Origin: an uncultured Bacilli bacterium
GTDB lineage: Bacteria > Bacillota_I > Bacilli_A > RFN20 > CAG-826
Direction: 5' to 3'
Length of the DNA stretch: 11,464 nucleotides
Assembly (NCBI GenBank): GCA_934133115.1
Contig: CAKPAV010000025.1
Location: 1-11,464 of the forward strand
The position numbers were made by a program, and so were the translations under genes. Positions 1 through 5,825 of this stretch are shown in pieces (within the stretch, counting starts at the first letter, position 1; every line of letters begins with the position of its first letter). The notes beneath the pieces were generated by a model. It saw only the letters and a list, made by a program, of their open reading frames with translations, did no database searches and was not told the DNA's origin.

Positions 1-1086
1 AAAACGAATTGTTACTCTTAAAAAATTATCTAAGAATGTAAAAGCTTCTTTGCTGTATTTTTCAACGATTGTAGAAATACCATGTCCGGTTTGTTCAATC
101 AGACCAAGCTTTATAAAAATTTTAGCTAATGAGTCATTAACTGGTTTACTAATATTACCAAAAAAATCTTCTTTTGTCATATTGTATGGTAATCCACCTG
201 TTGATATTATTTCTAGTCTGTCATTAAAAATATATATTGCAGGAGGAGTACCATCAAGCCAATCGTTATGAAGGCAGGCGTTATACCAAGCTTCTCTAAA
301 GGCAACTTTGTCGAAAAGGGGAATATCTTCTCGATAGCCATTTTTATGGAAGACTGTTTTGGTTTGGTTGAGAATTTCGGAACAAAAATTTTGCGCGTTC
401 TTCATTGCTACAATAAGGCATTGATATCCATATTCGTTTCTTAAAAGAATATCAGCACTTTTGTCGTTTCCATTAAATCTTACCACTTTAATTGAAAATT
501 GGTTATCATCTGAAAGAAGTTCAGCAAGCCTATTGTATTTTCCATTCTCGTCAAAAAAATTCTCATTTGTGCAAAATGATGATTCGTTAACACTCATTCC
601 CTCCTCAATATATAAAAATCTAATCATTTTGAAAGAAAGAGTATCTTTTGAAGAAGGTAATGAAGTTATTTTTACTTTTGATTTTATTATTGATAGCATT
701 CTATTTGTTATTTGATGAGAGACCATCCCTCTAGCAGAAGAACCTATTCTTTCAAAGCACCCATTACTACTTAGTCCATATTTTTTAACATAATAAAGTT
801 GATCGCCTTTTTTTACTGAAATTTTAAGGATACTTTTATAATCAATTACAGGAGTGTCAATTTCAATAAGGCCTCTTGGATTTGGCTCAATTTGATCCGA
901 TATGATATTTGATATGAACATAGAAGCTTGGCTAATATCTTCTATTCCGATTATTGTTCCATCATCTTTAACTCCAATATAGATGGTACCAAAACACGTG
1001 TTAAGAAAAGCAACAATTTCATTGACAATAGTGCCACTTTTATAATTTTCTTTTAATTCTACATGTTGGTCTTCTTTAAAAATCAT
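1..1086 (-). CDS. AlbA_2 (Schlafen-type) domain protein with HATPase_c_4-like C-terminal half, 3' end cut by window edge
   Basis: I translated this by hand from ATG at 1086; all 362 codons to base 1 are open, so the C-terminus lies outside the window. Residues 5-48 match the AlbA_2 putative DNA/nucleic-acid-binding domain: E10-L-K-E, then VNEIVAFLNT and GTIYIGVKDDG (33-43). The later part matches the degenerate GHKL ATPase module often fused to it: REAWYNACLHNDW (264-276, N-box-like), DRLEIISTGGLP (289-300), and GLIEQTGHGISTI (328-340). Proteins of this build are usually annotated as putative transcriptional regulators or ATP-binding proteins and are common in accessory regions; their biochemical role is poorly known. 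AGGTG sits 7 nt before the ATG. It follows the phosphoesterase gene on the same strand after 180 bp, so it may or may not be co-transcribed. The family call is firm; the function is not. Confidence 0.9.
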   Translation of the reverse strand, partial: MIFKEDQHVELKENYKSGTIVNEIVAFLNTCFGTIYIGVKDDGTIIGIEDISQASMFISNIISDQIEPNPRGLIEIDTPVIDYKSILKISVKKGDQLYYVKKYGLSSNGCFERIGSSARGMVSHQITNRMLSIIKSKVKITSLPSSKDTLSFKMIRFLYIEEGMSVNESSFCTNENFFDENGKYNRLAELLSDDNQFSIKVVRFNGNDKSADILLRNEYGYQCLIVAMKNAQNFCSEILNQTKTVFHKNGYREDIPLFDKVAFREAWYNACLHNDWLDGTPPAIYIFNDRLEIISTGGLPYNMTKEDFFGNISKPVNDSLAKIFIKLGLIEQTGHGISTIVEKYSKEAFTFLDNFLRVTIRF

Positions 1087-1266
1087 GATTAATCACCTAC
1101 TCTCTTTTAATATTGATAATTTTTTTATGAATGAATATTTTAAAGTGCGTTTAGCACAAAAATAACACAAATTATGATTATTTATAGTTAAAAATATTTT
1201 CTAAATATAATATTTATTTTATTAAAAAGAAATCTTTTAACTTAATAAGTGCTTTATTAAAAAAAA

Positions 1267-2643
1267 TTAATATTCCTTAATTATTATTTCAATTTCCTCA
1301 TTAACTAAATTAACTAATTTGTATGTTATTTGTTTGTTAAGCGAGTTGTCTATTACTATATATTTAGCATCACCATAAGTATGTTTAATGTATAGCTCTT
1401 CAATATATTTCTTGGCTAATTCAATAGAAAAAAATTGCGAAAGGATGCTCCCATTTTCTTCAACATAACAAGCAGCGGATTCACTTGAAAATCTATCTTT
1501 TAGAACTCTTGTTTTTATATGTGGATATGGTCTTGTAACTTCATCATAAAGACAATCGTCGTTATTATAATAATCATAGATTAAATTTACTTGCTCTTTT
1601 ATACCATCTAAATTTAATGATGGATTATATTTCTCGATAGCGGATATTATATCAACAAGATCCACTCTCCAAGTCTTTACTTCCCAATCTGCCTCATTAA
1701 TTGGATAAAGGTTTTCATCTTTAGGAAGTATTTTGTCATAACTAAAATACAAAATACTATCTTTATTTATATGATTAGAAAAAGGAGATCTTCTTATAGC
1801 GATGTCTTTAATGCCTTTAAGATTATAAAACCAATATCGATATGAATAATTTTTGTAATACCATTCTGGTAAATCATTTTCTTTTAACTTTGTAAGTCTA
1901 CCTGTTTTCCTATTTCTAAGGAATTCTTCGTTACTTTCTAATGTTAATAAGTTATATTTTATATTTTTAGTATCAATATTCATAATAGGCAATTCTTTAA
2001 TATCTTCATAAAAACAACGATATTTATCAAAAGTGAGGTTTACATGATAATGTCCAAAATACCAATAATTAAAATTGATTTGATCTTTTATTTGATCAAG
2101 TATTTTTGTGCTATTATCGGGTTTAAAATTATAAAACATATTTCTTAAGACAGAAGTAGGAGCACAGTGCGTTAATACAAAGTCCACAGTATTATTATAT
2201 CGTTTTAAGTTTTTTAAAGCATTATTATAATCATCTTCCGTAATATTTTCATCTTCCCAATATGAGACGTGTTCGATTCTTAAATGTCTATCAACTGATT
2301 TAGCGCCACCAAGACAAAGAAACGAACAACCATTTAAATTCATTATTTCGCCTCTTAAAATATGATAAATATTATCGGCAATTTTATGTGCTTTTGCTCC
2401 ATTAAAATCAACAATAGGATATGTTTTTAATAAATCAAAATTTTCATGATTACCATCAATGTAAATTATAGTAATATCTAGGTTTTCATAATTTTTATTT
2501 ATCTCATTATCACTACTCCAAACGATACCTGCATCACCTAAAATGATTAGATAATCTTTTTTGGAATGATAAACATTTTCAAAGTAATATGTAAGTTTAT
2601 CAAAATCAATATCGCCATGAGTATCACCTGTTATATAAATCAT
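1267..2643 (-). CDS. Metallophosphoesterase (calcineurin-like) with about 240-residue C-terminal extension
   Basis: The 458-aa product begins with a complete calcineurin-like phosphoesterase core. Motifs in order are GDTHGD (6-11), GDAGIVW (36-42), GNHEN (64-68), LTHCAP with H159, and GHYH (197-200). These are the metal ligands of a two-metal phosphatase, nuclease or phosphodiesterase, so the enzyme should be active. After about residue 215 comes a region I do not recognise. It is rich in aromatic and charged residues and contains TRPYPHIKTRVLKDRF and an ESAACYVEENG segment; it may define substrate or partner. No signal peptide is visible, so it is cytoplasmic. GAGGTG lies 6 nt before the ATG. 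The XRE gene lies 79 bp upstream on the same strand, but this gene also has an extended -10 of its own. Substrate is unknown. Confidence 0.9.
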   Translation of the reverse strand: MIYITGDTHGDIDFDKLTYYFENVYHSKKDYLIILGDAGIVWSSDNEINKNYENLDITIIYIDGNHENFDLLKTYPIVDFNGAKAHKIADNIYHILRGEIMNLNGCSFLCLGGAKSVDRHLRIEHVSYWEDENITEDDYNNALKNLKRYNNTVDFVLTHCAPTSVLRNMFYNFKPDNSTKILDQIKDQINFNYWYFGHYHVNLTFDKYRCFYEDIKELPIMNIDTKNIKYNLLTLESNEEFLRNRKTGRLTKLKENDLPEWYYKNYSYRYWFYNLKGIKDIAIRRSPFSNHINKDSILYFSYDKILPKDENLYPINEADWEVKTWRVDLVDIISAIEKYNPSLNLDGIKEQVNLIYDYYNNDDCLYDEVTRPYPHIKTRVLKDRFSSESAACYVEENGSILSQFFSIELAKKYIEELYIKHTYGDAKYIVIDNSLNKQITYKLVNLVNEEIEIIIKEY

Positions 2644-2671
2644 AATATCACCTCAACAAAAAATACAAGCG

Positions 2672-2686
2672 ATGTAAAAATTACAT
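2672..2686. repeat. Palindrome ATGTAA-AAA-TTACAT at the expected start of the phosphoesterase transcript
   Basis: Six-base perfect arms around AAA. It covers the position (about 2684) where transcription from the extended -10 at 2691-2699 should begin, so it could be an operator or a short 5' hairpin. The arms are pure A/T apart from one G/C pair, so chance is a real alternative in such AT-rich DNA. Confidence 0.35.
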
Positions 2687-2690
2687 TTAT

Positions 2691-2699
2691 ATTATATCA
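2691..2699 (-). promoter_or_regulatory. Extended -10 promoter of the phosphoesterase gene
   Basis: On the minus strand this reads TGATATAAT, a perfect TATAAT with the TG dinucleotide of an extended -10 element. The -35 at 16-18 bp is poor (TTTAAT-like), which is usual for extended -10 promoters. Transcription would start near 2684 and give a leader of about 40 nt containing the ribosome binding site. It suggests the phosphoesterase can be expressed apart from the XRE gene. Confidence 0.5.
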
Positions 2700-2722
2700 A
2701 TTATTTTCGGTAATTAAAGTAT

Positions 2723-3016
2723 TTACTTATTATTATTTATATTTTTTACAAATTCATTTATTTTTAATAATAGATCATCATAATCCGCACTATGCAGGGA
2801 TTTGTCATTTTTGTTTTCAACTTTATTGTTTAATAGTTCATCTATGGTTACTTTATAAATAGAGCTCATATTAATTAATGTTTGTATATTTGGCTCTGTT
2901 CTATTTGTTTCGTAATTAGCCAATTGATAATTTTTTACACCTAATAATTCTGCGGCTTCTTTTTGAGTTAATTTTACTTTTTCTCTATAATATTTAAATC
3001 TTTCACCAATATTCAT
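2723..3016 (-). CDS. XRE/Cro-C1 family helix-turn-helix transcriptional regulator
   Basis: The 97-aa protein has a near-complete HTH_3 domain at residues 3-65. The helix-turn-helix comprises LTQKEAAELLGV (16-27) and the recognition helix around YQLANYE (30-36), followed by the typical R-x-E-P-x-x-x-T and the end signature VTIDELL. The remaining 30 residues are polar and Asn/Lys-rich and may aid dimerisation. I chose ATG at 3016 because GAGGA lies 8 nt upstream; the longer frame from TTG at 3031 would place that ribosome binding site inside the coding sequence. The gene is divergent from the nucleotidyltransferase/MATE pair and lies directly beside a strong palindrome and repeated half-sites, so it most likely represses itself and perhaps the divergent operon. 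Targets are inferred. Confidence 0.93.
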   Translation of the reverse strand: MNIGERFKYYREKVKLTQKEAAELLGVKNYQLANYETNRTEPNIQTLINMSSIYKVTIDELLNNKVENKNDKSLHSADYDDLLLKINEFVKNINNNK

Positions 3017-3084
3017 TTTTATAATCCTCAATTGATATTTTAATAAATCTTTGTAATTTTTACAATAACAGAATAGCGTTATTT

Positions 3085-3096
3085 GCTTGATTATAT
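3085..3096. repeat. Direct-repeat copy 1 of GCTTGATTATAT (operator half-site candidate)
   Basis: This 12-mer is repeated exactly at 3130-3141, with starts 45 bp apart. A further GCTTG follows immediately at 3097-3101. On the minus strand the repeat contains a perfect TATAAT (3090-3095), a plausible -10 for the XRE gene although no good -35 is seen. Binding here would block that promoter. Confidence 0.5.
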
Positions 3097-3119
3097 GCTT
3101 GTTTTTGAAGTTAATAATT

Positions 3120-3138
3120 TAATCAAGCTGCTTGATTA
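3120..3138. promoter_or_regulatory. Perfect palindromic operator candidate TAATCAAGC-T-GCTTGATTA
   Basis: Nine-base perfect arms around a single T, in the divergent region between the XRE gene and the nucleotidyltransferase/MATE operon. Its right arm is the start of the second GCTTGATTATAT copy (3130-3141), so the same half-site occurs alone at 3085 and as a dimer site here. This layout is typical of autoregulated repressors of the XRE type. The binding protein is inferred from adjacency only. Confidence 0.6.
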
Positions 3139-3163
3139 TATTTAAAACAATTTTAAGAAATTT

Positions 3164-3188
3164 CATCTAGGCGCTTGAAAACTAGATG
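3164..3188. repeat. Inverted repeat CATCTAG-N11-CTAGATG bracketing a -35 box
   Basis: Seven-base perfect arms with an 11-bp centre containing TTGAAA, the likely -35 of the operon to the right. As DNA it looks like an operator over the -35 element. As RNA, if transcription begins further upstream, it would be a hairpin in a structured leader. It differs in sequence from the GCTTGATT sites, so a second regulator is possible. Confidence 0.5.
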
Positions 3189-3203
3189 ACATAGGTGTAT
3201 TCT
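3175..3203 (+). promoter_or_regulatory. Likely promoter of the nucleotidyltransferase-MATE operon
   Basis: TTGAAA at 3175-3180 matches the -35 consensus at five of six bases. After 17 bp comes TATTCT (3198-3203), a four-of-six -10. The start would be near 3210, leaving a leader of about 60 nt that begins with a hairpin. No better pair was found nearer the gene. Confidence 0.4.
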
Positions 3204-3209
3204 ATAACG

Positions 3210-3238
3210 ATTTAAAGAACGCATAATGATTCTTAAAT
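3210..3238 (+). other. Leader hairpin before the nucleotidyltransferase gene
   Basis: ATTTAA-a-GAA (3210-3219) pairs with TTC-TTAAAT (3230-3238), leaving a bulged A at 3216 and a 10-nt loop (3220-3229). It lies just ahead of a purine-rich stretch and the ribosome binding site AGAAGGAG, and may stabilise the mRNA 5' end or tune translation. I compared the leader from memory with guanidine, preQ1, purine, c-di-GMP, ZTP and fluoride riboswitch consensus sequences and found no match. Confidence 0.4.
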
Positions 3239-3268
3239 GGGCGGTCTGGGAGAAGAAGGAGAAATTTT

Positions 3269-3931
3269 ATGTATCATTTTATAGAAGACAAAGACTTTTT
3301 AAAGAGAATGAGAGGACTATGCTCCAACATTGTTAATCAATTGGTTCAATCAATAAATAATGATAATGAATTGATTGTAGAAGCACACTTGGTTGGCAGT
3401 GGAGCAAGGAATCTTGAAACTCAAAACGCTAATGAACCGGTTGATTTGGATTATAATTTAAATATTGTTAATTCCAAAAACAAACAATTGAAAGCTTTAT
3501 CTGAACAAAGCATTAAAGAATATATTAGAAAAATATTTAATGAAGTTCTTAATAACAATGGTTGGAGAGATTGCCAAGATTCAACTTCTTGCTTAACAAC
3601 TGAAAGAAGATATTTTACAAAAGGTAATTCAACTGAATTTAGTATTGACTTAGCAATAGTTCATGAGAATCCAGATGGAACTTGGTTTAGATTAATTCAC
3701 GAAAAAACTGGTTTGGTATCTAATGATAAGTGGTATTGGAATGAAGCACCACACTCAAAAGGTTTAAAGAAAAAAGCTGATAAATTAAAATCAAATAATC
3801 ACTGGGAAGAAGTTAGAGACACATATTTAAATAAAAAGAATATGTATCTTTCTAGAAAAGATTATAATCATCCATCATTTAATTGTTATATTGAAGCAGT
3901 AAACGAAGTTTGTAGGAAATATTTCAAATAA
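3269..3931 (+). CDS. Small pol-beta-fold nucleotidyltransferase, uncharacterised family
   Basis: The 220-aa protein carries the minimal nucleotidyltransferase signature. The loop GSGARN (43-48) is followed by paired acidic residues D59 and D61 in VDLDYN, and the third carboxylate is D127 in SIDLAIV. The C-terminal part has conserved-looking blocks such as RLIHEKTG (141-148) and KNMYLSRKDYNHPSF. All catalytic positions are present, so the protein should transfer a nucleotidyl group; the acceptor (small molecule, protein or RNA) cannot be told. It is smaller than CBASS CD-NTases and lacks a HEPN partner beside it. AGAAGGAG lies 7 nt before the ATG. The MATE exporter starts 14 nt after its stop, so they form one operon, which hints at drug modification plus efflux. 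That pairing is inference only. Confidence 0.8.
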   Translation: MYHFIEDKDFLKRMRGLCSNIVNQLVQSINNDNELIVEAHLVGSGARNLETQNANEPVDLDYNLNIVNSKNKQLKALSEQSIKEYIRKIFNEVLNNNGWRDCQDSTSCLTTERRYFTKGNSTEFSIDLAIVHENPDGTWFRLIHEKTGLVSNDKWYWNEAPHSKGLKKKADKLKSNNHWEEVRDTYLNKKNMYLSRKDYNHPSFNCYIEAVNEVCRKYFK

Positions 3932-3945
3932 GGTGGTGTTTATAA

Positions 3946-5313
3946 ATGCTTAAGAAGATTTTTACATCATTTAAAAATATAAATCATAAATTATTCATTT
4001 CACTTTTAGTGATGGGATTAGTTCCAACTATTTATACTACATTAAGAGTATTTTGGCTTGGAAATCTTCCAGGAGATTGGTCATATTCAATAGCAGGACA
4101 ATTATCTTGGATTAATCTAATTTATGAAGTTATAAATGAGGCAATCATATTACCTTTATTCTATTTTGTAGGTAAGGTGTTATCAGATAAAAAAGAATTA
4201 ACCAATAGAATGAAAACTGGACTCTTAATAACATTAGGAATTTATATTTTACTATCAATATTTATAATGACTTGTACTAATCCATTATTAAAAGCAATGG
4301 CAACCGATCCATCAATAATAGATGCTTCAGCAACTTATATTAGAATAGAGGCTATTGCTAATGTATTTGGAATATTATCTCAATTTGCATTAGTTGGATT
4401 AGTTACGCTTGGTAAAGATAAATTAGTTTATATACTTACTATTGTTAAACTAGTATCATGTGTAGTACTTGATTTATTCTTAGTATCAAGTTTATCTTGT
4501 TCAGCTAATTTAGGAGTGAATGGTATTGGTATTACTAATATAATTGTCAATTTCTTGATATTTGCTACAACATTATTATTACTTGCTAAAAACGGAGTTA
4601 ACGTATTCAATAAAGAGAAGATGAATTTCAAATGGGCAAAAGAATTTGCTAAAGTTGGTGGAATATCTGGTTTAGAATCATTTGTTAGAAATCTAGCTTA
4701 TATGGTTATGATTGCTAGAATGGTTAATGTTGTAAATGAACAAGGCACATATTGGGTTGCTAATAATTTTATTTGGGGATGGTTGCTACTTCCAATAACC
4801 CAATTAGGCGAACTTATTAAACAAGAAACATCAACTAATAAAGATGCAGTTAAAAATAATACACTTGGATATTTTACAATTACAACTATATCAATATTAG
4901 TTTGGTGTGTTTTTATTCCTATATATAAACCATTTATGCAATATGTATTAAACTTCAGTGATGTTGATAAATTATTTGAATTAGTAATGGTATTGTTTGG
5001 ATTCTATGTACTTTATGCAATTCAAAATTTATTTGATGCCACATTCTATGGATTAGGAAAAACACATTATATGTTATTTGAATCTGTAGTAACCAATTCA
5101 GTATATTACGGAATTGCATTTATTCTTTATGTAATAGAAGCATGGCAGCCAACATTAATAGGAATTGTACTACTATTTGGTATTGGAAATGCGTTTGATA
5201 CAATAGTGTCATTGGGTGCTTATTGGTTCTTATTGAAGAGACAACATATTAATATTTTAGATGTAGAACCTAATTTTATCAGCACTAAACTCACCATAAA
5301 TTCCCAAAAATAG
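3946..5313 (+). CDS. MATE family multidrug/metabolite exporter
   Basis: The 455-aa protein is hydrophobic, with about twelve predicted membrane helices in two halves, as in MATE (NorM/DinF-type) cation-coupled antiporters. Typical features include the paired half around AIILPLFYFVGKVLS (66-80), TYIRIEAIANVFGILSQF (130-147) and, in the second half, a long conserved stretch around ESFVRNLAYMVMIARMVNVV and YWVANNFIWGWLLLP. It would export a drug or metabolite across the cytoplasmic membrane using a Na+ or H+ gradient. AGGTGG lies 9 nt before the ATG. It shares an operon with the preceding nucleotidyltransferase. The last 20 or so residues, after FLLKRQH (428-434), are polar, unlike a normal MATE end, and coincide with a possible rearrangement junction; the transport core looks complete. 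Substrate is unknown. Confidence 0.88.
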   Translation: MLKKIFTSFKNINHKLFISLLVMGLVPTIYTTLRVFWLGNLPGDWSYSIAGQLSWINLIYEVINEAIILPLFYFVGKVLSDKKELTNRMKTGLLITLGIYILLSIFIMTCTNPLLKAMATDPSIIDASATYIRIEAIANVFGILSQFALVGLVTLGKDKLVYILTIVKLVSCVVLDLFLVSSLSCSANLGVNGIGITNIIVNFLIFATTLLLLAKNGVNVFNKEKMNFKWAKEFAKVGGISGLESFVRNLAYMVMIARMVNVVNEQGTYWVANNFIWGWLLLPITQLGELIKQETSTNKDAVKNNTLGYFTITTISILVWCVFIPIYKPFMQYVLNFSDVDKLFELVMVLFGFYVLYAIQNLFDATFYGLGKTHYMLFESVVTNSVYYGIAFILYVIEAWQPTLIGIVLLFGIGNAFDTIVSLGAYWFLLKRQHINILDVEPNFISTKLTINSQK

Positions 5314-5411
5314 TAACTTTTCAGCATTAACTTCACCAGCGTTCATGTTGAGACTGTAGTATTGCTAAAATGCAAAAACAACTAAAAGAGTAAAAATTAT
5401 AAAAGAATCGG

Positions 5412-5449
5412 TGGATTTTCTTCTCTAAAAATGTAGAAAATCCATTTTT
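5412..5449 (+). terminator. Intrinsic terminator after the nucleotidyltransferase-MATE operon
   Basis: TGGATTTTCT (5412-5421) pairs perfectly with AGAAAATCCA (5435-5444) around a 13-nt loop, followed by TTTTT (5445-5449). The stem is AT-rich and the T run short, so termination may be partial. It lies about 100 bp after the MATE stop codon. Confidence 0.55.
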
Positions 5450-5535
5450 AGCTGAAATTAACAAAAAGATTGTAATACTCTCATTTTTAATTATAGGCAT
5501 TAATAAATATAACATTTTCCCTAATGCAGTATAAT

Positions 5536-5564
5536 TTGATATGGTTGTGATTAAAATGTTTAAT
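5536..5564 (+). promoter_or_regulatory. Orphan promoter candidate
   Basis: TTGATA (5536-5541) and TTTAAT (5559-5564) each match consensus at five of six bases with an ideal 17-bp spacer. No gene begins just downstream. The transcript would start near 5571 and meet the strong terminator at 5642-5676, giving an RNA of about 105 nt. In AT-rich DNA such matches arise often by chance. Confidence 0.35.
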
Positions 5565-5566
5565 CA
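5548..5566. repeat. Palindrome TGATTAAA-ATG-TTTAATCA over the orphan -10 box
   Basis: Eight-base perfect arms with a 3-bp centre, covering the -10 candidate at 5559-5564. It looks like an operator for the orphan promoter. It shares TAATCA with the arms of the 3120-3138 palindrome but is not the same site. Confidence 0.4.
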
Positions 5567-5641
5567 AAAAAATATGTAAAGGCAAATTATAAAACAATTA
5601 AACTAATGATGATAAAACTATAATAAAAACAGCTATCAATT

Positions 5642-5676
5642 AAATGCGTTGCAACGTAAATGCGACGCATTTTTTT
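5642..5676 (+). terminator. Strong intrinsic terminator
   Basis: AAATGCGTTGC (5642-5652) pairs with GCGACGCATTT (5662-5672) over 11 bp with a single G-U wobble and a 9-nt loop, running into seven T (5670-5676). This is the most GC-rich hairpin in the gaps and a convincing factor-independent terminator. It lies 329 bp after the MATE stop and 150 bp before the HAD gene. It could end read-through from the MATE operon, end a small RNA from the orphan promoter, or act as an attenuator ahead of the HAD gene. Confidence 0.85.
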
Positions 5677-5727
5677 CCGTTGTATTTGCGTTAGCAAACT
5701 AATAATTCTAAGATGTAATTTTAATTA

Positions 5728-5755
5728 TTGCTAATGGCAAAAGTGCTGATATAGA
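5728..5755 (+). promoter_or_regulatory. Weak promoter candidate for the HAD gene
   Basis: TTGCTA (5728-5733), a 16-bp spacer, then TATAGA (5750-5755) preceded by TG at 5747-5748, as in an extended -10. Each hexamer matches consensus at four of six bases. It lies after the strong terminator and about 70 bp before the start codon, which fits a separate transcript for this gene. Confidence 0.3.
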
Positions 5756-5825
5756 TACATATTTAAGCCATTCAAAAAATATCATAAACCTTAATCATAT
5801 AGTTAATCCGAAAAGAGGTATAACT

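Larger units (their letters stand above)
5314..5825. other. 512-bp gap with regulatory elements and possible gene remnants
   Basis: No credible gene was found. The gap holds two intrinsic terminators (5412-5449 and 5642-5676), a promoter-like pair overlapping a palindrome (5536-5566), and a weak promoter for the HAD gene (5728-5755). The first bases, together with the end of the MATE gene, read as a short protein-like frame on the minus strand (5257-5346). The last 114 bases (5712-5825) are open in the HAD frame but have no usual start codon. These suggest the remains of rearranged genes, which cannot be proved from sequence alone. Confidence 0.5.

Noticed and set aside
461..715. Plus-strand open frame of 84 codons, and the 73-codon frame at 50-271
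   Set aside because: Both lie antisense to the AlbA_2/ATPase gene, whose motifs are clear; they have no ribosome binding site or family features.
1242..1260. Inverted repeat TTAATAA-N5-TTATTAA next to an A run, as a terminator for the phosphoesterase gene
   Set aside because: The arms are pure A/T, and on the minus strand the T run comes before the stem rather than after it.
3017..3031. Longer XRE protein from TTG at 3031
   Set aside because: It would place the GAGGA ribosome binding site inside the coding sequence; ATG at 3016 has ideal spacing.
3164..3268. Known riboswitch class (guanidine, ZTP, fluoride, preQ1, purine) in the nucleotidyltransferase leader
   Set aside because: None of the conserved cores I remember is present; GGGCGGTCTGGGAG resembles parts of some only by chance.
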